From Pontimonas sp. (GTDB lineage Bacteria > Actinomycetota > Actinomycetes > Actinomycetales > Microbacteriaceae): 37,510 bases of DNA. Shown here piece by piece: positions 1-8,985 of this stretch. The position numbers and the translations under genes were made by a program. The stretch's first letter is position 1; every line of letters begins with the position of its first letter. Below the pieces are notes generated by a model that had not been told where the DNA came from, did not search any database, and saw only the letters and a list, made by a program, of their open reading frames with translations. The DNA is taken from positions 9,415 through 46,924 of the forward strand of contig JANQZT010000010.1 in NCBI GenBank assembly GCA_030728325.1, in the 5' to 3' direction.

Positions 1-284
1 CAATATGCCGCAACCGCCCGCGCCTTGTTGGATTGAAGTTGACCCACGAAATGCCAGGTCAGATCAAGATCGGCCACTTCGAGCTGTTTCGGAGCGGCGT
101 CCTGATGGCGATTCTCTCCCACATGACGGACCCCCAACGCATGAAGCTCCCTGACCAGGCTTGCCGGATGAAACTTGGTCACCACGATGGTGGTGACCTC
201 CTCAGGATCTCGACCGCACTTCTCGCAGGCTTGAGCTATCTCTTGCTCAACGCGGTGCCAACGATTCGCGAGCGTCTCGGACAC
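1..284 (-). CDS. yggS: YggS/PROSC-type PLP homeostasis protein, N-terminal part (runs off window)
   Basis: This gene is not in the ORF track because it is cut by the window edge. Translating the minus strand from a GTG at 284 gives about 94 residues with the family hallmarks: GRDPEEV, then VVTKFHP carrying the lysine that binds pyridoxal phosphate, VGENRHQD, and HFVGQLQSNKA. YggS proteins bind PLP without known catalysis and buffer PLP and amino-acid pools in the cytosol. The GTG lies 8 bp after the ftsZ stop codon, so it is probably the next gene of the dcw transcript. In many Actinobacteria yggS and sepF follow ftsZ. The start is inferred; no strong ribosome binding site is visible. Confidence 0.9.
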   Translation of the reverse strand, partial: MSETLANRWHRVEQEIAQACEKCGRDPEEVTTIVVTKFHPASLVRELHALGVRHVGENRHQDAAPKQLEVADLDLTWHFVGQLQSNKARAVAAY

Positions 285-292
285 CGGGGCCC

Positions 293-1438
293 TTATCGAA
301 GAAATTCTGGGACGTCGAGCTCGTCGTCCTCGTCAGCCTCCGCAGCGAAAACAGGAGCCTCCTCCGGCTGAGCGCCGGGACGTTCCTCAGAGGGCAGCAG
401 CCAAGACTCTTCGGCCTCGGGAGCGGAGCCAGAGCTGGCGGGCGCTCCCTCTGGTTCGCTAGCTGTCACTGGCGTCGCGACGGAGCGCTGCTGTGACTCG
501 TCAAATCCTGCCGCCACCACGGTGACTCGGACTTCATCGCCCAGCGAGTCATCAATAACTGCACCGAAGATGATGTTCGCGTCGGGGTGTACGGCTTCTT
601 CGACGAGTTTTGCTGCGTCGTTGATTTCGTAGAGACCCAGATTCGATCCACCTTGGATGGACAGCAGGACACCCTGCGCGCCCTCGATGCTCGATTCCAG
701 AAGTGGCGACGCCACGGCAAGCTCAGCTGCCTTGATGGCGCGGTCTGCGCCCCTTGCCGATCCAATCCCCATGAGGGCGGTTCCAGCATCCTGCATGACC
801 GACTTCACGTCAGCGAAGTCCAGGTTTATGAGACCAGGCGTGGTGATCAGGTCCGTGATTCCTTGCACACCCGCCAACAAGACGTGATCGGCCGTCTCGA
901 ACGCCTCCAACATGCTGATGGTGCGATCGGAGATCTCGAGCAGACGGTCGTTTGGAACCACAATCAGAGTGTCAACTTCGTCTTTCAGAGCTTGAACACC
1001 CACCTCAGCCTGGGACATCCGACGCTTCCCCTCGAAGGCGAAGGGTTTCGTCACGATACCGACAGTGAGAGCACCGATTGATTTGGCAATGCGAGCAACG
1101 ACGGGTGCGCCACCGGTTCCGGTACCACCACCCTCTCCCGCGGTCACGAAGACCATGTCGGCGCCTGCGAGCGCTTGTTCAATCTCTTCCTGGTGGTCTT
1201 CTGCTGCCCGACGGCCGACCTCAGGGTCTGCCCCTGCGCCCAATCCCCGGGTGAGGTCTCGACCCACGTCCAGCTTGACGTCGGCGTCACTCATCAACAA
1301 AGCTTGCGCATCGGTGTTGATAGCAATGAACTCAACGCCTCGCAGACCGCGGTCGATCATGCGGTTGACGGCGTTGACGCCACCGCCCCCGACCCCTACT
1401 ACCTTGATCAGCGCGTTGTAGTTGTGTTGACCGGACAC
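293..1438 (-). CDS. ftsZ: Cell division GTPase FtsZ
   Basis: Tubulin-like GTPase that polymerises into the Z ring at midcell. The protein has the N-terminal [11 protein letters not shown] loop, INTDAQAL, the GTP-binding tubulin signature [12 protein letters not shown], the T7-loop region with NLDFADV, and an acidic tail ending DVPEFLR, the short C-terminal peptide that binds partners such as SepF and FtsW. The ORF track starts at a TTG at 1465. I prefer the GTG at 1438 (381 aa) because AAGGAGA sits five bases before it and the protein then begins MSGQHNYN, as relatives do. It follows ftsQ after a gap of about 150 bp that may hold its own promoter. No ftsA is present, as usual in Actinobacteria. 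Confidence 0.97.
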   Translation of the reverse strand: MSGQHNYNALIKVVGVGGGGVNAVNRMIDRGLRGVEFIAINTDAQALLMSDADVKLDVGRDLTRGLGAGADPEVGRRAAEDHQEEIEQALAGADMVFVTAGEGGGTGTGGAPVVARIAKSIGALTVGIVTKPFAFEGKRRMSQAEVGVQALKDEVDTLIVVPNDRLLEISDRTISMLEAFETADHVLLAGVQGITDLITTPGLINLDFADVKSVMQDAGTALMGIGSARGADRAIKAAELAVASPLLESSIEGAQGVLLSIQGGSNLGLYEINDAAKLVEEAVHPDANIIFGAVIDDSLGDEVRVTVVAAGFDESQQRSVATPVTASEPEGAPASSGSAPEAEESWLLPSEERPGAQPEEAPVFAAEADEDDELDVPEFLR

Positions 1439-1585
1439 CGGTTCTCCTTCGTGATAAACCTTCAAGCTCTAGTTGAAGATGAGAGTTTTCTTCACTTTTT
1501 GCTCTCGACTGACGGTAGGGCGCCAAGGCCCTTCGTCGAAGGAGGCTCTGGGCGTGTCGCGGAACCCGGTTAAGGCAAGGAAAAC

Positions 1586-2425
1586 TCAGCCTCGGGCACG
1601 AACGACCATGCTCTCCGGTGTGGTCACATCAATGACCTTAGATTCTTCAGAATCCAGAGCGATCAGGGCGGCTCTCAGAACTCGCGCTTTCTCAGGTGAA
1701 CGCTCAGACGAGCCCCACACCACTTCATGCGAACTTCCGCGAATCGTGAAACGAACATCATCCAAAGTGGTGGCCGTAATGCCCTCCACCTGTCCCAGAA
1801 GCTCATCAGGGAGTGTGCGCAAAACCCGAGTGATGGCTCCAAAGCTCGGAGACGTCGGGTCGGCCGCGACCAAAATTCTGGGGAGTCCGATGGGCAAGGT
1901 CGCCTCCTGCCACAGTGTTACTCCCGCTGCATCGACCACGTCGAAGGCTTCCCCGGCCAATACGGCACCGAGAGGTTTCCGCTCGATGATTGTCACCACC
2001 AGGGTTCCCGGCGGCTCGATCCGCGTTTCAAAAGCCTGAACCAGCGTGAGAGGCTCCAAGGCGATCTGAACGCGCTCATCATTCACACGCGCGAGCGGCT
2101 CTCCGTACAGACCCGAGAGAGCGTCTGCGACAGCCTGAGAGGTAACCCGATCGCCACCCTCTACACGGACCTCCCGAAACGCGAGAAGCGGTGAGAGGGT
2201 GAGAACCACCACACTCACCATCAGCAGGCCAATACTCCCCAATGACACAGCCCAGGTAATGCGGCGTCGCCTCGTTGCCTCGGTGAATCGTCGATACTCT
2301 GCTTTTTCTGCCGACACCCGCTGTTTGGTCGCCGTTTTCACCCGAGCAGCGGGCTTTGAGGAGCGCAACGTGCGGGGTGAGGACTTCCGAGAGCCTTTGG
2401 ACTGAAAACCCTCGGGCCTATCCAC
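1586..2425 (-). CDS. ftsQ: Divisome protein FtsQ (POTRA domain)
   Basis: Bitopic divisome protein that recruits and connects FtsL and the septal synthase. A basic N-terminal tail of about 80 residues precedes one membrane span (ITWAVSLGSIGLLMV and following). A POTRA-like domain begins at FREVRVEGGDRV, and the FtsQ beta domain holds the motif IERKPLGAV. The track ORF starts at 2488, which would overlap murC by 71 bp. The GTG at 2425 overlaps the murC stop by only a few bases and has GAGG eight bases upstream, so I use it (about 279 aa). Sequence is poorly conserved in this family, so the call rests on topology, the ERKP motif and the position between murC and ftsZ. Confidence 0.92.
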   Translation of the reverse strand: MDRPEGFQSKGSRKSSPRTLRSSKPAARVKTATKQRVSAEKAEYRRFTEATRRRRITWAVSLGSIGLLMVSVVVLTLSPLLAFREVRVEGGDRVTSQAVADALSGLYGEPLARVNDERVQIALEPLTLVQAFETRIEPPGTLVVTIIERKPLGAVLAGEAFDVVDAAGVTLWQEATLPIGLPRILVAADPTSPSFGAITRVLRTLPDELLGQVEGITATTLDDVRFTIRGSSHEVVWGSSERSPEKARVLRAALIALDSEESKVIDVTTPESMVVRARG

Positions 2426-3830
2426 CAGATGCCTCGTCGGCTCGTCGTTTGGTCGCCAAGAGTAGCGGGACAATTTGGTAGAGGTCACCCGTCGACATCG
2501 TCAACACGATGTCTCCTGGCTGGGCCCGAGCCACCGCCAACTCACACGCACTCTCCCAGTCCGGCTCAAACTCAAATGAAGCGCCGCTGGCCATTTTCTG
2601 GAGGATGAGATCAGTCGTCACACCCTCAATCGGATCTTCGCGGGATCCAAAAATGTCCAGAAAAATCGTGTGGTCGCTTCCCACAGAGAACGCGCCTGCG
2701 AGTTCACCCGCCATGTATTGCGTGCGGGAATAGAGATGGGGCTGGAACATGGTGATGACGGATCCCTCCCCCACCACAGCGCGAGCAGTCTCCAAGGCCG
2801 CTGCAACTTCGGTGGGGTGATGAGCGTGGTCATCATAGAAGCGAACACCGCCGATCTCGCCATGGAACTGGAATCGTCGATCAGCGCCACGGAACCCACT
2901 CGCCGCGCTAGCAGCCTCGTCTAGCGAGTATCCGCTCGCCACAAGGGTGGCAATCACTCCGGTGGCATTGAGGGCATTAAGCCGGCCAGGAACTCCAAGC
3001 TCGCACCGCGCGCTAGCACCCTGATAGGTCACGGTGAAGCTCGCTACCGGACCTGCCACCAGATCTGTGTGCACCACATCAGCGCTCGGGGTGGACCCAT
3101 ACGTGAGAGTGGCGACGTCGTCGCCGAGCCTGGTGGCGAGATGCCGGGTTCCCTCATCATCAGCACACAGCACCACTGTCTCGGTAGCGCTGCGCGCAAA
3201 CTCCTCGAACGAGTCGTAAATGGCGTCGAGGGTCCCATAAAAATCGAGATGGTCAGGAGCGATATTGGTCACCATCGCGACGGCTGGTCGATAGTCGACA
3301 AACGAGCGATCTGACTCATCGGCCTCAATGACAAAGAGCTCGTCCTCTCCCCAACGGGAGGAAACACCCCACTCGCTCACCACACCGCCGTTGACAGCGC
3401 CAATCGGGCGACCGGACCGATCGAGCGCGGTCGCCAGCATCGCAGTGGAGGTGGTCTTCCCATGAGATCCCGCCACCGCAAGAACTCTCTTGCCCCGGAT
3501 AATCCAGCGCAACGCCTCCGAGCGATGCAACACCTGGAGTCCTCGAGCGCGGGCCTCCATCAACTCCGGGTTGTCCTCACGGACAGCACTAGAAATCACG
3601 ACAGTAGTGGCCTCTCCGAGGTGGGCAGGATCGTGCCCCACCGAGACTGTGATGCCAGCAGCCTGAAGAGACTCTGTGACTTCTGACGCAGACCGGTCAG
3701 ACCCCGATACCGTGAGCCCCCGCTCTGCCAATACCCGAGCGATTCCGCTCATACCTGAGCCGCCGATGCCAATGAAGTGCACCGTCCCTAACTCATCGGG
3801 AACAACGCGACCTAGTTCTGGTCTGACCAC
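2418..3830 (-). CDS. murC: UDP-N-acetylmuramate--L-alanine ligase MurC
   Basis: Cytosolic ATP-dependent ligase that adds the first amino acid to UDP-MurNAc. At 470 aa it is full length. Residues 18-27 form the Rossmann loop HFIGIGGSGM. The P-loop GSHGKTTST lies at 121-129, followed by the catalytic EADESD motif, NIAPDHLDFYG, DDHAHHPTEV and FQPHLYSRT. All the motifs expected for an active MurC are present, unlike in the MurD-like and MurF-like proteins of the same operon. Residue 1 of the stem is often Gly or Ser rather than Ala in Microbacteriaceae, so the amino acid used is not certain. The GTG start overlaps the end of murG by 19 bp and has AAGG upstream. Confidence 0.96.
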   Translation of the reverse strand: MVRPELGRVVPDELGTVHFIGIGGSGMSGIARVLAERGLTVSGSDRSASEVTESLQAAGITVSVGHDPAHLGEATTVVISSAVREDNPELMEARARGLQVLHRSEALRWIIRGKRVLAVAGSHGKTTSTAMLATALDRSGRPIGAVNGGVVSEWGVSSRWGEDELFVIEADESDRSFVDYRPAVAMVTNIAPDHLDFYGTLDAIYDSFEEFARSATETVVLCADDEGTRHLATRLGDDVATLTYGSTPSADVVHTDLVAGPVASFTVTYQGASARCELGVPGRLNALNATGVIATLVASGYSLDEAASAASGFRGADRRFQFHGEIGGVRFYDDHAHHPTEVAAALETARAVVGEGSVITMFQPHLYSRTQYMAGELAGAFSVGSDHTIFLDIFGSREDPIEGVTTDLILQKMASGASFEFEPDWESACELAVARAQPGDIVLTMSTGDLYQIVPLLLATKRRADEASGG

Positions 3831-4924
3831 GAGGGAGCCTTTCTGCTCGGGGCGCTTGCCCGATGCATCATCTGGACAAAAGCTTCGGCGGCGTCCTTTC
3901 TCCCCAAGCCCTGAGCGCGTTGCCGCATACGCTTCACAGCAGCGTCATCTCCGAGCAACGGCAACACAGTGGCCCGAACATAATCCGGAGTGAAATCGCT
4001 GTCAGTGACCAAGACAGCGGACCCAGCCTGCAAAGAATCCCACGCGTTCTTCTCCTGCTCACCGTTGCCCACCGGGTAGGGAACAAAGACCGCGGGCAAA
4101 CCCAAGAGTTGAACTTCCGACACCGTGGCTGCTCCAGCGCGAGAAATCACGGCAGTGGCCGCCGCGAAGGCCAGATCCATGCGATCGCAGTACTTCAGCG
4201 CCACATAACCCGGTGTTTCGACCGTTGGCATCGGGTTTCGATTGCCCACAATGTGAAGAACCTGCCACCCGGCGGCAAGGATGTCCTCCACCACTGCCTG
4301 AACCGTCGAATTTATCGACACCGAGCCCTGCGACCCGCCTGTCACCAGCAGAGTCTTTTTCCGGGGAGACAAACCAAAGTGCGCCCGAGCGGCAGACAGC
4401 GTCGGCGTTGATGCGGGGTGAGTAATAGTGCGCGGCATCGGCATTCCCAGTAGCGTCGCACCAGGGAGTTTGGTCAGCGAAAATGTTGTCACGACGTGCG
4501 GCGTGAGCCTGGCACCCCAGCGGTTGGCGAAGCCGGGAACAGCGTTGGCTTCATGTATCACCAAGGGGACCCGAAGCGCCCAGGCCGCCACATAAACCGG
4601 CGCAGAGACATAGCCACCGAAGCCCGCCACAACATCAGGGCGGTGCGAGCGAAGGAGCCGCATGCTCCGCAAAACAGCCCCCACAAATCGCGGCCAAAAG
4701 AGCAGGGCTTCGGCATTCACTCTCCGGGGAAAGGGCAACCTCGCAATGGTGTTCAGGGTGAAGCCCGCCTCGGGGACCAGGCGAGTTTCCAGGCCCTCTT
4801 TCGTGCCAATCACCAGAATGTCCCCCGGAGTCGACGAGCCCTGTCGCACGAGCTCATCAGCCACCGCAAGCAGAGGATTCACATGGCCCGCGGTACCCCC
4901 GCCGGCAAGCACCACCCTCATCAT
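3812..4924 (-). CDS. murG: UDP-GlcNAc:lipid I N-acetylglucosamine transferase MurG
   Basis: Peripheral membrane GT28 glycosyltransferase that converts lipid I to lipid II. The N-terminal domain carries the glycine-rich loop LAGGGTAGHVNPLLAV and GFGGYVSAP with IHEANAVPGFANRW. The C-terminal domain carries VTGGSQGS, SRAGAATVSE and PYPVGNGEQEKNA, which bind UDP-GlcNAc in this family. The length of 370 aa is normal. The start ATG overlaps the ftsW stop (ATGA), so translation is probably coupled. A product with this many intact motifs implies that lipid II is still made in this organism. Confidence 0.97.
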   Translation of the reverse strand: MMRVVLAGGGTAGHVNPLLAVADELVRQGSSTPGDILVIGTKEGLETRLVPEAGFTLNTIARLPFPRRVNAEALLFWPRFVGAVLRSMRLLRSHRPDVVAGFGGYVSAPVYVAAWALRVPLVIHEANAVPGFANRWGARLTPHVVTTFSLTKLPGATLLGMPMPRTITHPASTPTLSAARAHFGLSPRKKTLLVTGGSQGSVSINSTVQAVVEDILAAGWQVLHIVGNRNPMPTVETPGYVALKYCDRMDLAFAAATAVISRAGAATVSEVQLLGLPAVFVPYPVGNGEQEKNAWDSLQAGSAVLVTDSDFTPDYVRATVLPLLGDDAAVKRMRQRAQGLGRKDAAEAFVQMMHRASAPSRKAPSWSDQN

Positions 4925-6159
4925 CGAGAGGAGCTCCGTCGGTTCTTACCTGCGGTAACGGAGATTGCATCGTGCCTATTCACAGACATCACCACTCCGA
5001 TACCGATGAGAGACGCCATCAAGGCCGATCCCCCGACCGACATGAAGGGTAACGGCACGCCAAGGACGGGAAGGACCTCAAGAACCACGGCAATGTTGAT
5101 CAATGCCTGACCGATCAACCAGACCATGACTCCCCCAGTGACGAGACGGGCAAAAGGGTCTGGCTGTGCGCGCACCAGCCGGGCCATCACCACCGCCAGA
5201 ATGACGAAGGAAATAATCACCATGCTGGTGCCAATAAGACCCAACTCTTCGCCGACGATGGCAAAAATGAAGTCGGTTTCAGCGTGGGGCAACCAGGACC
5301 ATTTAGCGCGGGAGTTCCCCAGCCCCACACCGAGGACTCCTCCAGAACCCAGCGCATAGGTGGAGTGAACGATCTGCCAACACGTCCCCAGATAGTCCTC
5401 TTCGGTGCAGCCTGAAAACCAGGTCATGATGCGGTTGATGCGGGAGGGGCTCAACATGGCCAACATTGCTACTCCAGCAGCAATCACTGCCACAACAGTG
5501 AAAAGGTGGCTCAGTCTCGCTCCCGCAAGAAAGACGATCCCCAGTGCAATCACGACCATGACTCCCATGGTTCCCAGGTCTTGCCCCATCATGACCAAGC
5601 TCAAGGCAATGAGAACTCCCAGTCCCAGCGGTCTCATGAGGGTGCGGTAATCCTCAACCTGATCGATGCGGTCGGCAAGAATCGCCGCCATCCAAATGAT
5701 CATGGCAACCTTCAAGATTTCCGAGGGTTGCCCGGTGAAACCGGCGATGTTGACCCAGTTGGTGTTACCGCCGGAGGTAATTCCCAGAGGAGTAAACACC
5801 AGACCCTGGAGAAGCAGAGCCACGAGAAAAATCGTCGGGGCAAGTTTCTTGAGGGCCCGTGCAGGGAATCGTGAAATCACCAGCATCGCAGGGATACCCA
5901 GCAAGACCCACATCACCTGACGGAAAAAGGTGGCAAAGAAGTTGCCGTCATTACCGAGAGCAGACCCCACAAAGGACGAGGAAAGAACCATCACCAAGCC
6001 GAAAATGACCAGGAAAAAAACCATGGACACCATGACCACGTAATCGGCGGATTCCCGGCCAAAAAGGCGCTTAACGCTGACCGTCATACGGGGTGCAGAC
6101 GGCTTGGATGCGACTTGAGTCACTGGCCGTTCACCTGCTTTCACCCACGGAACCTTCAT
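4921..6159 (-). CDS. ftsW: Septal peptidoglycan glycosyltransferase FtsW (SEDS)
   Basis: Polytopic SEDS protein that polymerises lipid II at the septum with FtsI. It has about ten hydrophobic segments starting at YVVMVSMVFFLVIFG. SEDS signatures include QVMWVLLG, GGNTNWVNIAGFTGQPSEILK, GQDLGTMGV, HAETDFIFAIVGEELG and PLPFMSVGGSA. The length of 412 aa is normal, with a soluble N-terminal tail of about 40 residues. It is followed directly by murG with a 4-bp overlap. Upstream there is a 95-bp gap after the truncated murD-like gene, the largest gap in this part of the operon. No clear ribosome binding site precedes the ATG at 6159. Confidence 0.96.
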   Translation of the reverse strand: MKVPWVKAGERPVTQVASKPSAPRMTVSVKRLFGRESADYVVMVSMVFFLVIFGLVMVLSSSFVGSALGNDGNFFATFFRQVMWVLLGIPAMLVISRFPARALKKLAPTIFLVALLLQGLVFTPLGITSGGNTNWVNIAGFTGQPSEILKVAMIIWMAAILADRIDQVEDYRTLMRPLGLGVLIALSLVMMGQDLGTMGVMVVIALGIVFLAGARLSHLFTVVAVIAAGVAMLAMLSPSRINRIMTWFSGCTEEDYLGTCWQIVHSTYALGSGGVLGVGLGNSRAKWSWLPHAETDFIFAIVGEELGLIGTSMVIISFVILAVVMARLVRAQPDPFARLVTGGVMVWLIGQALINIAVVLEVLPVLGVPLPFMSVGGSALMASLIGIGVVMSVNRHDAISVTAGKNRRSSSR

Positions 6160-6254
6160 CCCACGGTTGATGGATGAGGATTACCCTCAATTGTGCGGGG
6201 AAAACACCGAAAAAACCGCTAAGGCGCGCCGATTAGACGCCACTGCCCTGGCGC

Positions 6255-7259
6255 TTAGGGAAGGCTCAAGACACCAGCTATCAGTGCCGGTGCGACGTCT
6301 TTGGAGCGAGTGATGGCGATCGCTGCGAGGAGTGCCGGTAGCTGCTCGGGAACCTGCCACCCCGCCTCGCGCACTTCCTCCAGTGTCGAAATCTCAAGAG
6401 CTTGATGAGCGCGATCATCGAGAAATGCTCGGTCCACGATGATCCCCTCTACGAGGCCAATATCGCTCATTCCTGGCGAATCAAGTCCCAGACCAATCGC
6501 TCGCGCTCCCTCGACCACATCGGCATCGTGAACCTGCGCCTCCGTGGGGCCGACACCTTTGCGGTAAACGCAGGCCTGGGTTGTGCCATCGAAAAACACC
6601 CCGCTGTCATCTGTCCCTTCGGTCTCCAGCGAGACAGTAATCGAGGGGCTGATGTAGCTCTGTGGAAAACGCTGGCGCCACTGAAGGGAGGAGGCGGACA
6701 CCTGCACAATCAGCGCGGAATAGGCCCTGGGTTCACGTAGAGCATCGAGAACCGGCGGGGCCCCGAAGCCGACAACCCTCGTCGGGACTGCTGCGGCCTG
6801 AAAAATACGCTGAGCGATGTCTACCGCGCTATCGCTCTCGGCGCTGTGGCGGACCATTATCCAGTCTGCTGGATCGCCCGCCTTGTCCCGGAGTCTCCAC
6901 GCAAGCTCAAGATCCGACCACAAGGGAATTTCCGATTCCACCAGTTGCTCGATGACAGGATCATCAGGCTTCACTCCTGGGGATACAACCGCGAGGTCCC
7001 ATGAGCTAGCTCCCACAACCTCTACGCGACGAGCCGCCTCATCGACAGTGACCTTGGCACCCACGACTTCGGCGAGTTTCACCAGGTCACTGTTCGCTGT
7101 GACAGCAACGACCGAGACGTCGCACCCCAGTTCACACAAAGTGTCAACCAGTGCGAAGCCTGTCTGGCCCAAGCCCACCACAACAACGCGGAGACCCGTC
7201 CAGGAGGAGTGCCAACTGGTGAGCCCGGAAAGGGAGTCCTCACTCAACGACTGAGCCAC
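6255..7259 (-). CDS. Degenerate MurD-like protein lacking ATPase motifs and C-terminal domain
   Basis: By position (mraY to ftsW) and residual sequence this is the murD locus, but the product is only 334 aa against about 450-500 in the family. The N-terminal UDP-binding domain is recognisable: VVVVGLGQTGFA at 25-36, a SPGV motif near 93, and DLELAWRL. Where the P-loop GTNGKTT should be, near 137-144, the sequence reads RHSAESDS. The SSFQL region is QVSASSLQW, the N-x-x-DHLD motif is absent, and the C-terminal ligase domain is missing. The stretch HDADVVEGARAIG and EGIIVDRAFL still resembles the central domain. The GTG start overlaps mraY by 16 bp and the frame is clean, so it looks maintained. 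D-Glu ligase activity is very unlikely. It may be a pseudoenzyme, a scaffold or a decaying gene. Confidence 0.88.
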   Translation of the reverse strand: MAQSLSEDSLSGLTSWHSSWTGLRVVVVGLGQTGFALVDTLCELGCDVSVVAVTANSDLVKLAEVVGAKVTVDEAARRVEVVGASSWDLAVVSPGVKPDDPVIEQLVESEIPLWSDLELAWRLRDKAGDPADWIMVRHSAESDSAVDIAQRIFQAAAVPTRVVGFGAPPVLDALREPRAYSALIVQVSASSLQWRQRFPQSYISPSITVSLETEGTDDSGVFFDGTTQACVYRKGVGPTEAQVHDADVVEGARAIGLGLDSPGMSDIGLVEGIIVDRAFLDDRAHQALEISTLEEVREAGWQVPEQLPALLAAIAITRSKDVAPALIAGVLSLP

Positions 7260-8341
7260 TCCAGGTAGAACAGTCCCGCACCCACCGCCGCGAAGAGGCC
7301 CGCGATGAGCCAGAATCTCACCACAATGGTGACCTCAGCCCATCCCTTGATTTCGTAATGGTGGTGCAGAGGAGACGAGTAGAAGATTCTGCGCCCCCCG
7401 GTGGCCTTGAAATACAAGCGTTGAAGAATCACAGACCCGGTCAGGATGACAAACAGTCCTCCGACAATGGGAAGCAACACCTCGGTCCGCGAGAACAGGG
7501 CAAGCGCTGCCACCCCACCGCCCAAAGCGAGAGACCCGGTGTCTCCCATGAAAATCTTCGCCGGGGAAGTGTTCCACCAGAGGAAACCAATCAAGCTCGC
7601 CGCCACTATGGCGGCAACCGCGGTGAGCTCGAGCGAATCTCGAACCTCGTAACACTTATAGAGAACATCCTCGTCGGGGAAGGCTCGGAAACATGACTGG
7701 TTGAACTGCCAGAACGTGATCATGACGTACGCAACAAACACCAGGATTGTCGCCCCGCTGGCGAGCCCATCCAAACCATCGGTCAGGTTCACCGCATTGG
7801 ATGTTCCCACGATGATGAGAGTTGCCCACACCGCAAACGCCACAACCGCTGCCCAGTAGCCCCATTGCACGAAGGACAGAAGATCTGCGCCTCTCACGAC
7901 CGAAATTCCTTGAGCGGCGGGGGTTACTCCGTTCTCATCGGGGAAAGAGACTGCCCCCCAAGCGAACGCCACTGAGACCGCAAGTTGACCAATAACTTTC
8001 CCGCGCGGCGATAGCCCCAGGGACTGCTGGCGTCGCACTTTGGAAAAGTCGTCCAAGAAACCGACCAACCCCAAACCCACCATCAGCCCGATGACGAGGA
8101 GCCCGGAAGGGCTTGGCATGCGACCCTCGATCAGATGGGCACCGAAAAAGCCAAACAGCACCGCCAACAGAATGACGATTCCGCCCATTGTGGGAGTGCC
8201 GCGCTTCACATAGTGAGTCTTCGGGCCATCTTGACGAATGAATTGTCCCCACCCTATTTTCGCGAAAAGACGAATAAAAAGTGGGGTGAGGAACAGGGAG
8301 AAGCCCAAGGCCAAGGCACTACCCAACAACAGTATTCTCAC
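7244..8341 (-). CDS. mraY: Phospho-MurNAc-pentapeptide transferase MraY
   Basis: Integral membrane enzyme that transfers phospho-MurNAc-peptide to undecaprenyl phosphate, forming lipid I. The 365-aa protein has about ten membrane spans. Family motifs are intact: KRGTPTMGG near the N terminus, GFLDDFSK with the aspartate pair, NAVNLTDGLDGLASG, FMGDTGSLALGG, and the C-terminal SSPLHHHYEIKGW. The start is a GTG whose bases overlap the stop of the murF-like gene (GTGA). Together with intact MurG and FtsW this argues that a lipid-linked cell-wall precursor is produced even though its upstream ligases MurD and MurF are eroded here. Confidence 0.97.
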   Translation of the reverse strand: MRILLLGSALALGFSLFLTPLFIRLFAKIGWGQFIRQDGPKTHYVKRGTPTMGGIVILLAVLFGFFGAHLIEGRMPSPSGLLVIGLMVGLGLVGFLDDFSKVRRQQSLGLSPRGKVIGQLAVSVAFAWGAVSFPDENGVTPAAQGISVVRGADLLSFVQWGYWAAVVAFAVWATLIIVGTSNAVNLTDGLDGLASGATILVFVAYVMITFWQFNQSCFRAFPDEDVLYKCYEVRDSLELTAVAAIVAASLIGFLWWNTSPAKIFMGDTGSLALGGGVAALALFSRTEVLLPIVGGLFVILTGSVILQRLYFKATGGRRIFYSSPLHHHYEIKGWAEVTIVVRFWLIAGLFAAVGAGLFYLEWLSR

Positions 8342-8985
8342 GAGAGGTCGGCTTTCAGCTTCTCAACCATCTCGGACAAAGGCTCATCGGTGCTCCCGAG
8401 AACAAGGACAACGTCTCCCGGCCTAATGTGCGCACGGATGTCATCGTACGCGCTGTCGCTGTCCTCGCAGAACCGCGACTCTCCATCCCAGGAACCCTCC
8501 ATACCCACCGACAGGAATAAGGCCCTGGCTCCTCGACCTACTGCAAAGACCTGGGTCACATTAAGTCGAACCATGAGAGCACCAAACGCACTGAGATTGT
8601 CGTAGTCAGATTCCCCCGAGAAATCGAGAGTTCCGGCGACAGCCACCACCCGACGGGTACCACGGGCGAGTGCGGAGACTGACTTGGTGATGTCCACAGC
8701 GGGCGAAGCCTGGGTGACATGAGACGCATCGACCAAAATCACGTCGTTGGACATCAGACTTCCGACTGGCAGCTCTTCAGAAGCCCCGAGCGTGATCGCT
8801 TCCTTGAGTGCGTCCATCAGGCTCGAACCGAGCGCTAGCTGGTCTCGCACAATACCCAGTGCCGCATCTCTCGCCTCGAGACTGATGCCCCTAATGCGCA
8901 GTGTTTCCGAGGCGTCCCCAAGAGTCAGTTTTGCGCCGGTGGACTCCCAATCCAGCCACTCCTCCGTGACCTGCAGTGCGCTCAT
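8338..8985 (-). CDS. Truncated, degenerate MurF-like protein
   Basis: The gene sits in the murF position between murE and mraY. The track ORF begins at 9099, but the ATG at 8985 overlaps the murE stop as ATGA and is the likely start, giving 215 aa instead of about 450-510. The N-terminal substrate domain and the P-loop part of the central domain are absent. Residues 20-75 resemble the end of the central domain. Residues 80-215 resemble the MurF C-terminal domain: RRVVAVAGTL, LMVRLNVTQVFAVGRGARAL, EGSWDGES and RPGDVVLV. The family motif DAYNANP is replaced by DASHVTQASP. It has no visible ATP site, so addition of D-Ala-D-Ala by this protein is very unlikely. The clean frame and coupled junctions on both sides suggest it is still translated. 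Confidence 0.87.
   Translation of the reverse strand: MSALQVTEEWLDWESTGAKLTLGDASETLRIRGISLEARDAALGIVRDQLALGSSLMDALKEAITLGASEELPVGSLMSNDVILVDASHVTQASPAVDITKSVSALARGTRRVVAVAGTLDFSGESDYDNLSAFGALMVRLNVTQVFAVGRGARALFLSVGMEGSWDGESRFCEDSDSAYDDIRAHIRPGDVVLVLGSTDEPLSEMVEKLKADLS

Noticed and set aside
33-371. Plus-strand 112-aa ORF at the window start
   Set aside because: It is antisense to yggS and the end of ftsZ, both with strong family motifs, and ends in a low-complexity Ser run.
587-1573. Plus-strand ORFs across ftsZ (587..1081, 1065..1421, 1175..1573)
   Set aside because: They are shadows of the ftsZ coding strand with no domain content of their own.
6255-7259. A sequencing frameshift hiding an intact MurD
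   Set aside because: The ORF is uninterrupted, residual MurD similarity runs through it in one frame, and the other minus-strand frames in this interval show no P-loop or DHLD-like sequence.
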